From Liolophura sinensis (taxonomy: Eukaryota > Mollusca > Polyplacophora > Chitonida > Chitonidae): DNA of 64,000 bases. Location of the stretch: assembly GCF_032854445.1 (NCBI RefSeq), contig NC_088295.1, positions 29,632,470 through 29,696,469 on the forward strand, written 5' to 3'. The notes under the pieces were generated by a model that ran no database searches, was not told the origin of the DNA, and saw nothing but the letters and a program-made list of their open reading frames with translations. Each line of letters begins with the position of its first letter. The first letter of the stretch is position 1. Made by a program: the position numbers and the translations under genes. Below, piece after piece: positions 45,641 through 56,995 of this stretch.

Positions 45641-48600
45641 TTTAGTTTTGAAATCATCATCTCATTGTACTTATATTACTTAAATCGAAATCAGTGTCGT
45701 GCTAGAATGTGAATACTGCAACATTTTGAAACAATTCATGGAAATGGCAATACGAAATTTCCGGTAAATATTTAATCGCCAGTAACATCAAGCCTCATCA
45801 AGCCCATCATGAACAATGCAAGGACATACACGCTTCTGGAATAAAACGCCATGTTGCTTTTTTGTCCTCGGAACATGCCATTCGGAAGGTCGAAGTCGTT
45901 TGGTGTTAGATGGGTTTGTAACTTCCTAAATGTAAAATCATTTCAACCCAATGGCCTGTGTTACACTTTTTGTGCTGACAACGTCTCGCAGGGACTGTAA
46001 ATCCTAATTTTTATCGACGCCTCCCGTCCTAAAAAGTACTTTTAGCTGTCGACTTCTTTACCGTAAGCATTGTGTACATACGAAAGATTCTCTTGATTCC
46101 GTGTGATTTTGTCTGCGAATAACTTTGACTAGGTACCTCCACTACAGAAAATCCACAAGATGAAAAAATTACGCGCAAATTTCGTGCTTCAACAAAAACA
46201 TAATTGAAGTATGATCTAACATCAAAACCATAGTTACTTTAACTGAGGCATTTTAACTTTTGGATGAGGCTTTCGTGATTCAGTATGGGTTTTTGTTCTC
46301 CAAAGCAACATTATGGAAATCACAAGTCACATGCTTTGCCTCACACCCAGAAAAAAAGATCTCTGTTCATTTTTCAGCTGTTCTCGGATCGCTTACGTTG
46401 TTTTGGATAATGTTGTCACCGTAAGATATGCTCTAGGCTGGAGGGTGTAAAATATTTGAGTGTTTTTACATGACGATGGCGACACACTGCAGTGTGAACT
46501 GTTTGGTTTGTATTCCAATAATGTGATATTTAAATGTACGGTACATAGCAGCAATACACATACAGAATAAATAAGAAAGACATGCAAAAAGTGTAAGACT
46601 TAAAAATGCCAAAAACATCTATAAGTGTGTAGATGATTTCCTCTTTTTATTATACCCGATGGCTGTATACACTGGTTTAATATTAATATTAATATTGTCA
46701 ATGTGTACACCACCGAATCATTTGTCATGTCAAAAAAAGTTTTCATGTTTTGCTAGAACTTTAGTGTTCTATCCAGACACGCCAGTAGAATGCTTGTTTA
46801 TCTGATCAGGTCGAGTGAGAGGGGTAGGGAGGGGGGGTTGGTTGTGAAATCCCTATGACCTCGATGACAACTGAAGCAGCTATGGAGTGCAAATATATTG
46901 CACGAACGAACTTAAGGGAGAAAACAGAAGACGATGGTGAAGACGAAATCATTGTTTATGTCCCAAAAGGTCTACATATTGCTCTAGAGCTGTAATGCTG
47001 TGTTATCAACAGAAACGAGTATAAAGTTTGTTTCTCTGAACCAGGGAAGGTTAGGGAACATTAGGGAACGGTTATGACCCCGATGACAACTGAAGCAGAT
47101 ATGGAGGATACATTATTTACAAAAATAAAAGCAAAAAAAAGTGCCGATAAAGGCGTTGTTTCTGTAAGGATCAGCTTAATTGGCGTGCTGTTCAATTTCG
47201 TTTCTGTTAAATATATTATCAGTTCTCTAATCGAGTAGCTGCCTATATACACAACTGGTATAATGCGGTGTGTTGCGATTGATGTATTACACAGTGTCAG
47301 ATCACTTAGATTTGTAACTGTACATCCTTGGCTAATACGACTATATAGGCTTCGACAATCGGTTCTTTGAGGCAAGAGGAATGTCATTAAAGGAGACAAA
47401 CCTATGAAGCAAAAAGGCATGTGGCTATTTCTGATAACAAAGAATGAAAGAATGTAAGAAACACTGTCTGGAAATGTGGATTTTTTCATACCTAGTCAAG
47501 ACCTTGTTGCCCTGCTCGTACAAAAGCAGTTCATTAACACAACAAAACGGGATTAGCCGGTTGAGTTTGCTATTTAGATGACCACATAAACGTTTTGATC
47601 TTGGTATGTTTCTATTTACCCAGACTGAAGCTCCATTTTCGGCGAGGTCACCGAAGTAGCTAATTTTGCCTGTAGCTTTCCACTCGACAATTAAATAATG
47701 TTGGACCAGAGGTAGTACTTTGATCACCATACGGGGTATAGTTAAGAGATGTTTAGTGCTGGTTTACCGTTAACATCACAGGCAGCTGTTGGCAAAGCTG
47801 TTCCCGGCAGATGAGCGACTAAATATAGGTTATTATGTACATAATAGGTCGTTTTTAACGTTCTAATCTGCCATGTCAAGTGCATGTTTCTCCAGCTATA
47901 GGAAGTTTGGAATCATCAAAGGAACAGTAAGTAGTCTTGGTGCCAGCATGAAATGAACTCTAATACATCAGAACCATACATACATGAAGAAATACAAGTT
48001 TATTTATCTTTTATCTTCCAGACCCATGTGGCCACGTGTTCAAATCCATTTCTCGCTGTTTGGTCTTCTCCGCTCTTTCGTTTGTATTAAACCTCTCTGC
48101 CAGTTACTTTCCCTTGACAAGTGAGTAACGGTAAAGTCTCACAGAATCCAGTCTTTGCGTCAGTCACCTACAGAGCAACGTTACCTCCGGTGGAAATGGA
48201 ATAAAAGTACGTCACACCACAAAGAGAGAATGAGCAATAATAGCTCAGAACAGCAGTCACAAACACAAGAATGGTAGACGGTGAAACGCTCACTCGATGT
48301 GTGATCATTTACAGTAAAATAGAGCTATTAAATGACTGCGTCAAATAGCGTGAGTAGCTTGTCAGTTAGGTTACATCTATGCTTGGACATCGTCCTAGAA
48401 ACCTCTAGTTTTAACGGACATCATGTTTACATCCATGATCCATGAAAGCTAGTTCAATGATGAATAATGCATGCGGTTAGTGTGAAAAATACCTGAATAT
48501 TTACAGCAATTTCTGATCATTTTGAGACCAGTGAATTCGTTTGTATATCTGCAGCAGTCTATAACACATATATGCAACAGTTGCCAGCATAGATAGACAG

Positions 48601-49970
48601 GTACAGCCAGCAACGGACAGAATCTTCGTAAAATCGACAGCCTTAAATGCATCAAATTAGGCTAAACTGCTTACATCATGACATACGATGCATGATTCCA
48701 TCGTTGTTATAGCTGATCTATAAATCTAAGTGAAAAACACTCAAAGACATTCTCAAAGACAAATTAGCATTCAGTAAAATGGACGTCCGCCACGAATAAA
48801 TGCCTGAATAAACTTCAATCCTCAATCGAGGCCAAAATCAATTAGATGGAAGCAACATTTGAATTTTTGCAAGCATTTTCATCTAAATATTCCAGTGACT
48901 ACTGTAACAATTGATTTTTTCCCCGTAAGAAGTAGATGCAAGTTTTTAGCACGTGTACTCAAAGTGAATGACACAGAAATAGAGCTCTCAAACCCGATCA
49001 AGTAACCAGCTTTAAGATGAAATGTCTACAACACTTATGCTAAATTAACAAAATAAGACTGTCTGAAGAGATTGATAAATATTCGGCATGCTAATTAAAC
49101 AATGCCTAAGTAATGTCAATCGATCACGTGTGACCTCACTGAGTTTCGGTTCAACAGATGTTTCCACTGGAATTAACGTAAGCACAAAAGATGGAATATA
49201 TGTGAAATGGGGAACCGTTTGTATATCATTTCTATAAATGTGAAAACAAAAGAAATCTTTTGAGCCAGCACATTAAATCTATCGATAAGTACATTGAGTG
49301 TAACGTTCTCGTACGGAAAACACGAAAATAAAAGACATGGATATGAGCACTGTGTTTACTGTAAAATATTCGACTGAAAGTGAATAAGCACAGTGACCGA
49401 CTCATTGACAAGCTTTATTCATTTCACCTCCAATGTATATTGTGCATTATGGAAAAGATCATTAATTATGGAATCTCTCGCATTTGGATTTTTCATGAAT
49501 GTCAGTATTTTAGTATGGTTGTCAAAGTAGGTTTAAATCAAATCACTGTGAGCGTGTCGTGACACATATGTTCTTGATGAACTGGATACTGCCATTATTC
49601 TCGTTTCCGTGATAATGGAGTGCTGACGTCCCTGGGGTATTTCAAGATCGTTACAAGCTTTGCTTATCAGAATGTGTATTTATTCGAATACAAACGAATA
49701 TACATCCGTTTGCTTATTACATGGTTCTGTATCAGCTACAAGGTAGCTGTATGCATCTGAGAAGGCATGTCGATCCTCTAGAACGAATCTCCTTATTAAA
49801 GCTCTGTTGAGACTTTAGTTTGACAAATGTTGCCGTTTTGTCCTGTTTTTGTTTATATGTGGCTTCTGAACAACAGGCAGTTATCCTTATTTATTAGTCA
49901 AAAAAGGGAATAAAAAGTAACACATTCATAGATTGTGATCAGACAGTAATTTCCCGAGACAAATTCTAGC
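45641..49970. repeat. Segmental duplication, unit 3
   Basis: The only unit with no large insertion, so the best guide to the original structure of about 4.3 kb. Anchors: CGTGCTAGAATGTGAATACT (45701), TGCCATTCGGAAGGTCGAAG (45876), ACTTTTGGATGAGGCTTTCG (46256), ATCACAGGCAGCTGTTGGCA (47775), AAACGCTCACTCGATGTGTG (48283), GCATGCTAATTAAACAATGC (49087) and TTGTGATCAGACAGTAATTT (49934). No conserved open frame. Confidence 0.85.
47265..47440. repeat. Dispersed repeat R4, copy 4 (within unit 3)
   Basis: GTTGCGATTGATGTATTACA, GTCAGATCACTTAGATTTGT, AAGGAGACAAACCTATGAAG and AAAAGGCATGTGGCTATTTC align with the copy at 28.55 kb; it is more diverged. Confidence 0.7.
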
Positions 49971-50219
49971 AAAATATATAACACAATTATTAAGCCCTTC
50001 TATAGATAACATTCATACATGTGTTTATTTTCGGTTCACTTGTATGGAGTGGGCGTAGGTTAAACACGTGTCTGTTTTACAATTTTATGACTTCAATTGG
50101 TAAAGCAGTAACACGCATTTCACGGAAATATATTCGTAACTGACCCTATACTAATAAACAAAACCCAAACTAAGTCGTTGATGGGCAAAGAGCGCCCATA
50201 CCTAAATATTTTACTACTA

Positions 50220-50327
50220 TGGGTTTCCCCCGGTGCTATACACGGTTTCCTTCCACCGCAATGCTGGACGCCGTCGCAAAAGTGAAATATTCTTGTGTAC
50301 GACGTAAAACACGAATCAAATCAATAA
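50220..50327 (+). mobile_element. SINE family S1, 3' fragment
   Basis: GGGTTTCCCCCGGTGC, CCACCGCAATGCTGG-CGCCGTCGCAAAAGTGAAA, then TATTCTTGTGTACGACGTAA and a CAAATCAATAAA tail match the 3' half of S1. Confidence 0.8.
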
Positions 50328-52193
50328 ATTTTAATATTACTTTTACCTGATTCTGCTGAACGACAAGACTGCCGTCTGGAAACTATTTTTCAACTGTCGT
50401 CTGCTCATTATTCCACAAGTCAAAGTTCATGACCTGGGATGGATACCATCATTGAAATTTACGGTTTATTATTGTTCAGATAGGCGATAGCTTAAGGGAC
50501 ATTATAGATTTTGATGTGCAATCAAAAAATATGCCAGTAACAATTCTTTAACCTGACAGCGGTGACAAGCTTTCTACCCATGTGTGCTTTCCTATACATT
50601 GGATTTTTATCTGTCTTCGTAAAACGGTGACGTTGTGCGCAAGAAGGCGGTGTAAGTGACACAGACTTGAGGAACAAAGACCCATTCTCACAGAAATAAC
50701 TGTTAAATCGTTATAGAAGCCTGGATAACACACAAGAAATGCCTGTTAGAGAAGAGTGTTTCTATCCGATGGAAAAGAATAAACAAAATACGTCCACACG
50801 TCACACTACCGTTGCAGACAAGTTTAGGTGTTTTCAAAGATGGAAAAAAAACTCACGATTTTTACGAAAAAAGAAAATCATTCTTAAAAGTATGTGTTCT
50901 TGTTAGAAGTGTATTGATTCTCATGTTATAGCCTTAGAAATATAAACAATATATCGCTGGACAGAGCTTCTATCGACTGTGGATCTGTGGGAAGGTTATA
51001 CAAGGCAGTAGGTAATTCACTTCCCTCTTCTGTTATAAATATATCGCGAAACCAATACTGAGGTACTGATGGCGGATGGTAACACACCGATGAAGTGTTA
51101 GTGAAAGTGCCAGTTTTATCAACGGTGTGATAATATAATACCAAAGAACAGCCTTCACACTTAAGCCCATTTGCTGAGGACAGCACCACGTGCAATCTAA
51201 TAGCGAACCGGGATCGATCGTCAAAAGCGAGAATCGGCGAGAAGATGACCCCAATAGCTAGCCTGTATTGACAGTCCCAATTGGCCATCTGTAGACAATA
51301 TGCCCTAAATGAATTTCATCCGTGGAACTCTGATCACAGTATTCCTATCCGGCAGCTCATTAAATAGCATTGGTCAAAGTGAGACTGACACCAGAAAGGT
51401 CGTGATATATTCGGCTTTTTCTCTGCATTTACTGAGTCCAGTAGGTAAGAGTATCCTGTGGAGCATTCATCCCAGGTCTGTACGCCCAACCTTCCATTTA
51501 GTCAAATAATCCATTAGATGCTCGCAAGGTTCAGAATAGTGAACGACAGACGGCGGTCGTTAACTTAATTTTAATTCATTCCATTAGAAGGAAGGCGTTT
51601 TGTTTTGATTATTTTTATCTTTGGCTTGTATCTAACCACAAACGAAGTCCAAAGTCATTTCGGTCATTACTATGATTTGCCCGACACATATCGAAAGAAG
51701 TTTGTCAGCATGCGGTGCTATCTGGAGTCCATAGTATTTTAGTCCATGTCACTGAACCGCCCTGTATATTCCTATTTAATCGAAGCTAAAATATCTGATA
51801 TTTTGAATCTGACGTTTCGGTGCGAGCTACATGTAACAAAAATCGTACTTCATCAACATTGTTAAACAATTATCATAATAATTGGAAGATGGTTGTAAGA
51901 CTAAAAGCACTAAAGTCTAATGTGTGGAAATGATGTAAGGATTTGAGGGTTTTGTCAAATACCTTGACAACATAATTCATTTCTAACTGCACAGGGAATA
52001 GATTATTGTTTCCTATTTTTCACAAAATTGCTAACCTGGCCCGTTAATTCCGGCGTGCTGCTGTTGAAGCTGCTAATAATATGTTTGATAGGACCTTATC
52101 GCGTTTCGAAGGTCATAGAAAAACAACATTTTTGTGCATCGTGAAACCTTTTTCTTATTAGAAACTATAATAAAAACATTTTCCATTCTCCGT

Positions 52194-52230
52194 GGGCTCT
52201 AGGAATTCCAAAGGGCTCTAGGAATTCCAA
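52194..52230. repeat. 18-bp direct duplication
   Basis: GGGCTCTAGGAATTCCAA occurs twice with a period of 19 bases. Confidence 0.9.
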
Positions 52231-53647
52231 CCTGTACAGCCCGTCAGTAACCGAATGATAGGTCTACCACGGGAAAATGAGACTATGTCTAAAGTTCATG
52301 GCCTCCACGTAACTCGTATCTCGCGGTATAGCTGTTTAAAATTATCTTGATTGTTAACGGGTGCAGTTGGCTGGTGATTAAAGCAATAAGTATGTGTAAA
52401 TTGACCTGGGTCTTGAAACAACTCGTTACCATGAACTGAAAAATAACACCTTTATCTCACCTCATCAGGAGTTCACCGCTCAAGTAAACATAAGCGTATT
52501 TCATTCAGGATATACGCATAGATCATAAACGAGAATAACAATTTTGAGCTCACTTACTAAGCAGAAAATGAATCGCCTTAAACCTTTGTTTTAGAAAATA
52601 TAAGAAACTATCTACTATATGTGGTATGGTATATAAAGATATGTGACTTCATTTCAAACAATACGGTTACAGAAAGTGTCATTTTCGTAAAAAAAACACA
52701 GCGTATTGTTTCTTATCATTTATTATGATATGAAATATAAACATGGGAGAAATCCAGACATCTAGATTCATCGTCATGTTGTGAAAAATGTTCAAGTTTC
52801 GTTCTGATAGAAATAGCCGAGTTAACTGTATGTGAAAGACGAAGATTAAGACTGTCTCTCTCATCACTAGCTGAAGAGTCTGGACATGCTTGGGCGCACA
52901 GCACTCCTTGGGCATTAAATCCACAATAAATGCCCCAAATGATAAATAAGAATATATTTTATTTTTTGTTGGTATATTTAGTTTCTAAATATTATTTATT
53001 TAAATATTTATTTTAAATCTTATTATTTATTTATGTTCCCAAATATAATATGCGTATCCAAAATTCATGAGGATTTCCTTCAAATGCCGGTGGAAACACC
53101 AAACCCTGCACAGCTGATTGTGCTACCCACGACAAACCGTGGCCAGACACATGGATCAGCCTGTCAATTACAGACACCAAAGGGCATTTTTGTCTCCTAA
53201 AGGGATCGACTGGAGTCTCCACTGTCTACTTTAGATTTGTCTTTGAACCCATGGTTAGCTTTGACCATCTGATAAGCCACGTCCAGACCGTTCCTTTGAG
53301 GAAGTACATAGCAAGCCTAGCGCAATAAATCAGAAGGAATGATCGGTCGATGGTCAGCCCCATGTAAAGAAAATAATCTGCTGTCGAAAATACAGATCGT
53401 TGATGAGTCCAACCCACATCCTGAAATAATATTTGCACAGAGAAGGCTTTATTACAACGGAAAAATCATATTCCTGATATTATTTAGGAGATGATGGAAA
53501 TAAATCAACGTTGCAATAGTTGATAAAGCCACGTTGGCAATATTGTCGCCATGTTGTGGAGATAAACATCTTTGAAGGATACACCTAAATTCATATGGTT
53601 GTATCTATGAATAAATCATTAATATACATTGAATCTATGTCAAAGTT

Positions 53648-53798
53648 TATATATTTATTTCATTGGTGTTTTACACCGTACTCGAGAATATTTCACTGAG
53701 ACGACGGCGGTCAGCATTATGTTGAGCGGATACCCACGACCATCCACAGGTTGCCGGAAGACGCCAATATCGTTATAAACGCCCCAACTGACTCAGTA
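53648..53798 (-). mobile_element. SINE family S1, truncated
   Basis: Reverse-complement S1: TTATTTCATTGGTGTTTTAC, CACCGTACTCGAGAATATTT, GACGACGGCGGTCAGCATTA and CCACGACCATCCACAGGTTG, then a remnant that stops before the tRNA-like head. Confidence 0.8.
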
Positions 53799-55157
53799 CT
53801 CTTAAAATGTGTGACCACAGCAGTAAATTAGCGAGCCGGAATCTCGCCCTGGGAGACATCACATTTCCCAAGTACGTTATCACACACAGACATGTTAATT
53901 ATTCGGTAGGAGATGTCAGTCTCACTCACAAGACATTGATATATAATAAAATGTGTGGCGAACACTTGATGCAAGAACATGTCATCTTTTTCAGTTTGCC
54001 ATGACAACTGGAGTGTCATCCAATGCCATATCATTTCAGAATACTGCTGTTTCTGTCATGAGGGAGTTTTTTTGATTAAAATTTTATCATTTAATTATTA
54101 TCAGTCCAGCTTATGTAAAGCTTCTAAATATGCCAGTGGTCAGAGTTATTTATTCATTTTTCATGTGTGAACTAAACACGCTGGTATACACATGCTGACT
54201 TTTAATTAGAGTAATTGACATGCGTTGTGAAGCATATCGATCAGTTATGGATCCGAAATTAATAAGTCCATTGCCCTATTGCACAGTACGGTTCCACAGG
54301 GCCTTCACATGTGCCACTGGCGGAGCTAGCAACATTCACCAGACAAATTTTTCGTTGTTTCAATTTCGTAATAGTGATATTTCAATATCATATTTGGGTA
54401 AATGTTTATATGTCCTGGAAATGTATGACGTATTCCTGTTTGGCATTTTCTTGCTTTTTCAGACATGAATTTTGTGCCTGAAATCAGTACTGCTTTCTGG
54501 GGTAGGTGGCGCACAAATTACTGGCAGTTGCCCTGTCCAATGGTAACAATGAATGTAGCAATGACAAATAATTGCGATAGAAGCAAGGTTTTTGTGTAAT
54601 AAGAAAGTGCCAACTTACGGAGCATTAGAGAGGAAATTCTTGTCTTGTTCCAATAAAATCATATCCAAAGAATTATTTTGAGGATGTAGAGGCGATGGGT
54701 TGGTTGCCAACAGTTTATTTCTGTTAATATTAGGCGCCATCTGTGAAAACAGGAAGCAACAAATTGCACTGAGCTGCCAATTGCTCACTGGCGCGTGGTT
54801 AGGAACTGTAGTTGTGTTTTGTCTCATTTAGTGGATTTTCCTCTCCTTCCGGGATGACGCTCTAACGTCAGACACCATGATTGGGCAGTCCTTCCATCCG
54901 ATTCTGCCTTTATCACACTAATATCAATGAAGAGCCAGACCGACCTGGAGTTAGTCCTAACGCACCGCATGTAACAGCTCATGCATGAGTGATGCCGGAA
55001 TAGGAAGCCTAAGAGCTATCGTGCATTGCGATCTACCGAGCGGAAGACCAGAAATTCCCCAGACAAGAACAGCAAATACCGTTACCTGTGGGCTGAGGGA
55101 CACGACAAAGCTGTCACTGACATCCATGTGGTAATGATCTTTAGCTGGTAGACAACG
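53799..55157. other. Upstream flank of the receptor gene
   Basis: No supported gene. The last 300 bases are less AT-rich and probably contain the 5' UTR and possibly a 5' exon or promoter of the receptor. No TATA box or clear splice junction can be fixed by eye. Confidence 0.45.
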
Positions 55158-56264
55158 ATGGCGATGGACGAGGGCAACAGCGGGTTTTCCAACCTGTCTA
55201 TAAACTGCACCAAGCTATCCGATAACGAACATGTGGAGCTGATCAGACGAAGTCAAATTGCTGTTCCAATTATATTTGGATTAATTCTGATTTTTGGCAT
55301 CATCGGGAATGGCTCGGTTGTCTGGATTGTTTTGAAAAGCAAACAAATGAGGACAATTCCTAATATCTACATTGTGTCTTTGGCCCTTGGAGACTTGTTA
55401 CTTATTCTTATCGCAGTACCGTTTTCTGTCTTTATTTACATGTTTGACGAGTGGTACTTCGGTGTGACTTTGTGCAAAGTGAACTTCTTCATGGAGTCAT
55501 TTTCCCTGGGTACTTCAGTGTTCACACTGACCTTACTTAGCATCGACCGTTACTTGGCAATCTCATATCCCATGCAGAAAAGATCAGGTGCTTCTGTAAA
55601 GAAAACTGTTTGTCGAGCGTCGTCCGTTTGGGCGATTAGTTCGTGTCTAGCCATACCGGATGTCTTATCTTCAGGGGTCATACGGAGCCCATGTGTCACA
55701 TATTGCGACCCGTATAAAGTGAACTGGGGAGAGTGGTACACCAAGTTCCATGTCACATACCGCTTTGTGATATATTTTGCCATACCCATTCTTATCATCG
55801 GAGTGTGTTACTGTTCAATGGCAAAAGCCCTTTTATGTAACGATTCCGGGATTTTGGTGGAAGTAACAATTAACAGGCAAAGTGTTTCGAGAACACACGC
55901 TAGCAGAACACAAGTTGCCAAATTGGTCCTCTCCTTTGTCGTGGTGTTTGCAGTGTGCTGGCTGCCCCGTCATTTATTTCTCCTGGTAACCCACTACGGC
56001 TTGATTGATTTCAATCAGTTCTGGTACGTATTCAAAATTGTTGGCTTTTGCCTTGCCTTTACGAACTCTTGCGTTAATCCCTTGGCACTTTATTTACAAA
56101 GTGGACAGTTTTGGAAATATTTTTGCACGTATTTTTGTCAGTGCTGTTCCGGGAACACGGTGCGCTCTCGCGGACAAGGTCAGCTGTCTTCGGGGCACTA
56201 CCACTACGTGAAGGCCCCAAGTGCTCAGACAAACACAACGTGCATTGAAATGTATCAGAAATAA
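55158..56264 (+). CDS. Class A neuropeptide GPCR, bombesin/CCHamide-receptor-like
   Basis: Complete, apparently intronless, 368 residues; the ATG is in a good context and is followed by a second ATG two codons on. The N-terminus has two N-glycosylation sequons (NLS 12-14, NCT 16-18). Seven hydrophobic segments follow, with TM1 GNGSVV (Asn51), TM2 SLALGDLLLI (Asp79), Cys106 at the top of TM3, DRY 130-132, extracellular-loop-2 cysteines 179 and 183, TM6 FAVCWLP (264-270) and TM7 NPLALY (307-312). A Cys-rich tail (323, 327, 329, 330) suits palmitoylation. SLALGDLL, VFAVCWLP and NP-x-ALYL are typical of the bombesin, endothelin and CCHamide receptor group, so the ligand is probably a peptide and signalling Gq-like. 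Assignment within the group is by motif style only; other peptide receptors are possible. Confidence 0.93.
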   Translation: MAMDEGNSGFSNLSINCTKLSDNEHVELIRRSQIAVPIIFGLILIFGIIGNGSVVWIVLKSKQMRTIPNIYIVSLALGDLLLILIAVPFSVFIYMFDEWYFGVTLCKVNFFMESFSLGTSVFTLTLLSIDRYLAISYPMQKRSGASVKKTVCRASSVWAISSCLAIPDVLSSGVIRSPCVTYCDPYKVNWGEWYTKFHVTYRFVIYFAIPILIIGVCYCSMAKALLCNDSGILVEVTINRQSVSRTHASRTQVAKLVLSFVVVFAVCWLPRHLFLLVTHYGLIDFNQFWYVFKIVGFCLAFTNSCVNPLALYLQSGQFWKYFCTYFCQCCSGNTVRSRGQGQLSSGHYHYVKAPSAQTNTTCIEMYQK

Positions 56265-56546
56265 GTATCGTACCAATTTGCTTGGCCCTAAGGTTTACAG
56301 GCACAGCATAGTTGTACGGAGACATTTAGACAATCAGATTCTGAATATCTGAAAATGATTGATGTTTTATGGTCTAGAAAAGAGTCCAGGTTTCAGCTAC
56401 TGCTTTAATCTTGACATTTAAGTAGTGCACGCGATTATATTGCTGGTACAGTGTATTTGTATTCGTGTGTATCTAAATTTACACTACGCACTTTTCGTCG
56501 CCCATTTTTCAGTACAATAATATCTTTTAGTTCAGATCAGATGGGT
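56265..56546. other. 3' flank of the receptor gene
   Basis: Probable 3' UTR. No canonical AATAAA was seen before the SINE at 56547, so the polyadenylation site is unresolved. Confidence 0.4.
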
Positions 56547-56708
56547 TATTATTTATTTATTTATATATTTGATTGGTGTTTTACGCCGTTCTCAAGAATA
56601 TTTCACTTATACGACGGCGGCCAGCATTATGGTGAGTGGAAACCGCATTGGTGAGAGGCTCCTGGGTCATTACGCTGCGCTAACCGACTGAGCCACGGAG
56701 GCTCCAGG
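56547..56708 (-). mobile_element. SINE family S1, internally deleted, with target duplication
   Basis: TATTTATTTATTTATATATT, GATTGGTGTTTTACGCCGTT, CTTATACGACGGCGGCCAGC, then directly GCATTGGTGAGAGGCTCCTG and GACTGAGCCACGGAG: tail, 3' part and head of S1 with the middle missing. Flanked by TCAGATGGG at 56538-56546 and 56709-56717. The same kind of internal deletion is seen at 28.09 kb, so a short subfamily may exist. Confidence 0.9.
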
Positions 56709-56724
56709 TCAGATGGGATGTTCA

Positions 56725-56995
56725 TCAAGACATAACCTGCTGATCATGACATGACATCTTTATCAGGCGGTACCAGTTCATCATGGTATACCGTGTTTGT
56801 TATGACATGAATTTATGACATTAAAGTGTTTCCCAAAGACATAATGTGTTCATCATAACATAACGTGGTCATCACGATAATATACCGTGTTCATCATAAT
56901 ATACCGTAGGCCATACCGTGTTAATGTGGCCTTTCTGTGTTCATCAGGACATGCATTCGCATTCATTAGAACATAGCATGTTCACCATGACAAAC
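56725..56995. repeat. Degenerate short tandem repeat, about 20 bp
   Basis: Variants of TACCGTGTTCATCATAATA and GTGTTCATCATAACATAACG recur about ten times with varying spacing. It is too diverged for an exact consensus. Confidence 0.6.

Larger units (their letters stand above)
49971..53647. other. Non-coding stretch
   Basis: AT-rich DNA after unit 3. A truncated S1 SINE (50220-50327) and an 18-bp direct duplication (52194-52230) are listed separately. The minus-strand open frame 50926-51288 (120 residues, just after a TCTACAG acceptor-like site) has no recognised domain or partner exon. No supported gene. Confidence 0.45.

Noticed and set aside
45383-45712. 109-residue plus-strand frame in unit 2
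   Set aside because: The homologous sequence in units 1 and 3 is not open in this frame.
50926-51288. 120-residue minus-strand frame after an acceptor-like TCTACAG
   Set aside because: No partner exon, donor site or known domain could be found. It is possible but unsupported.
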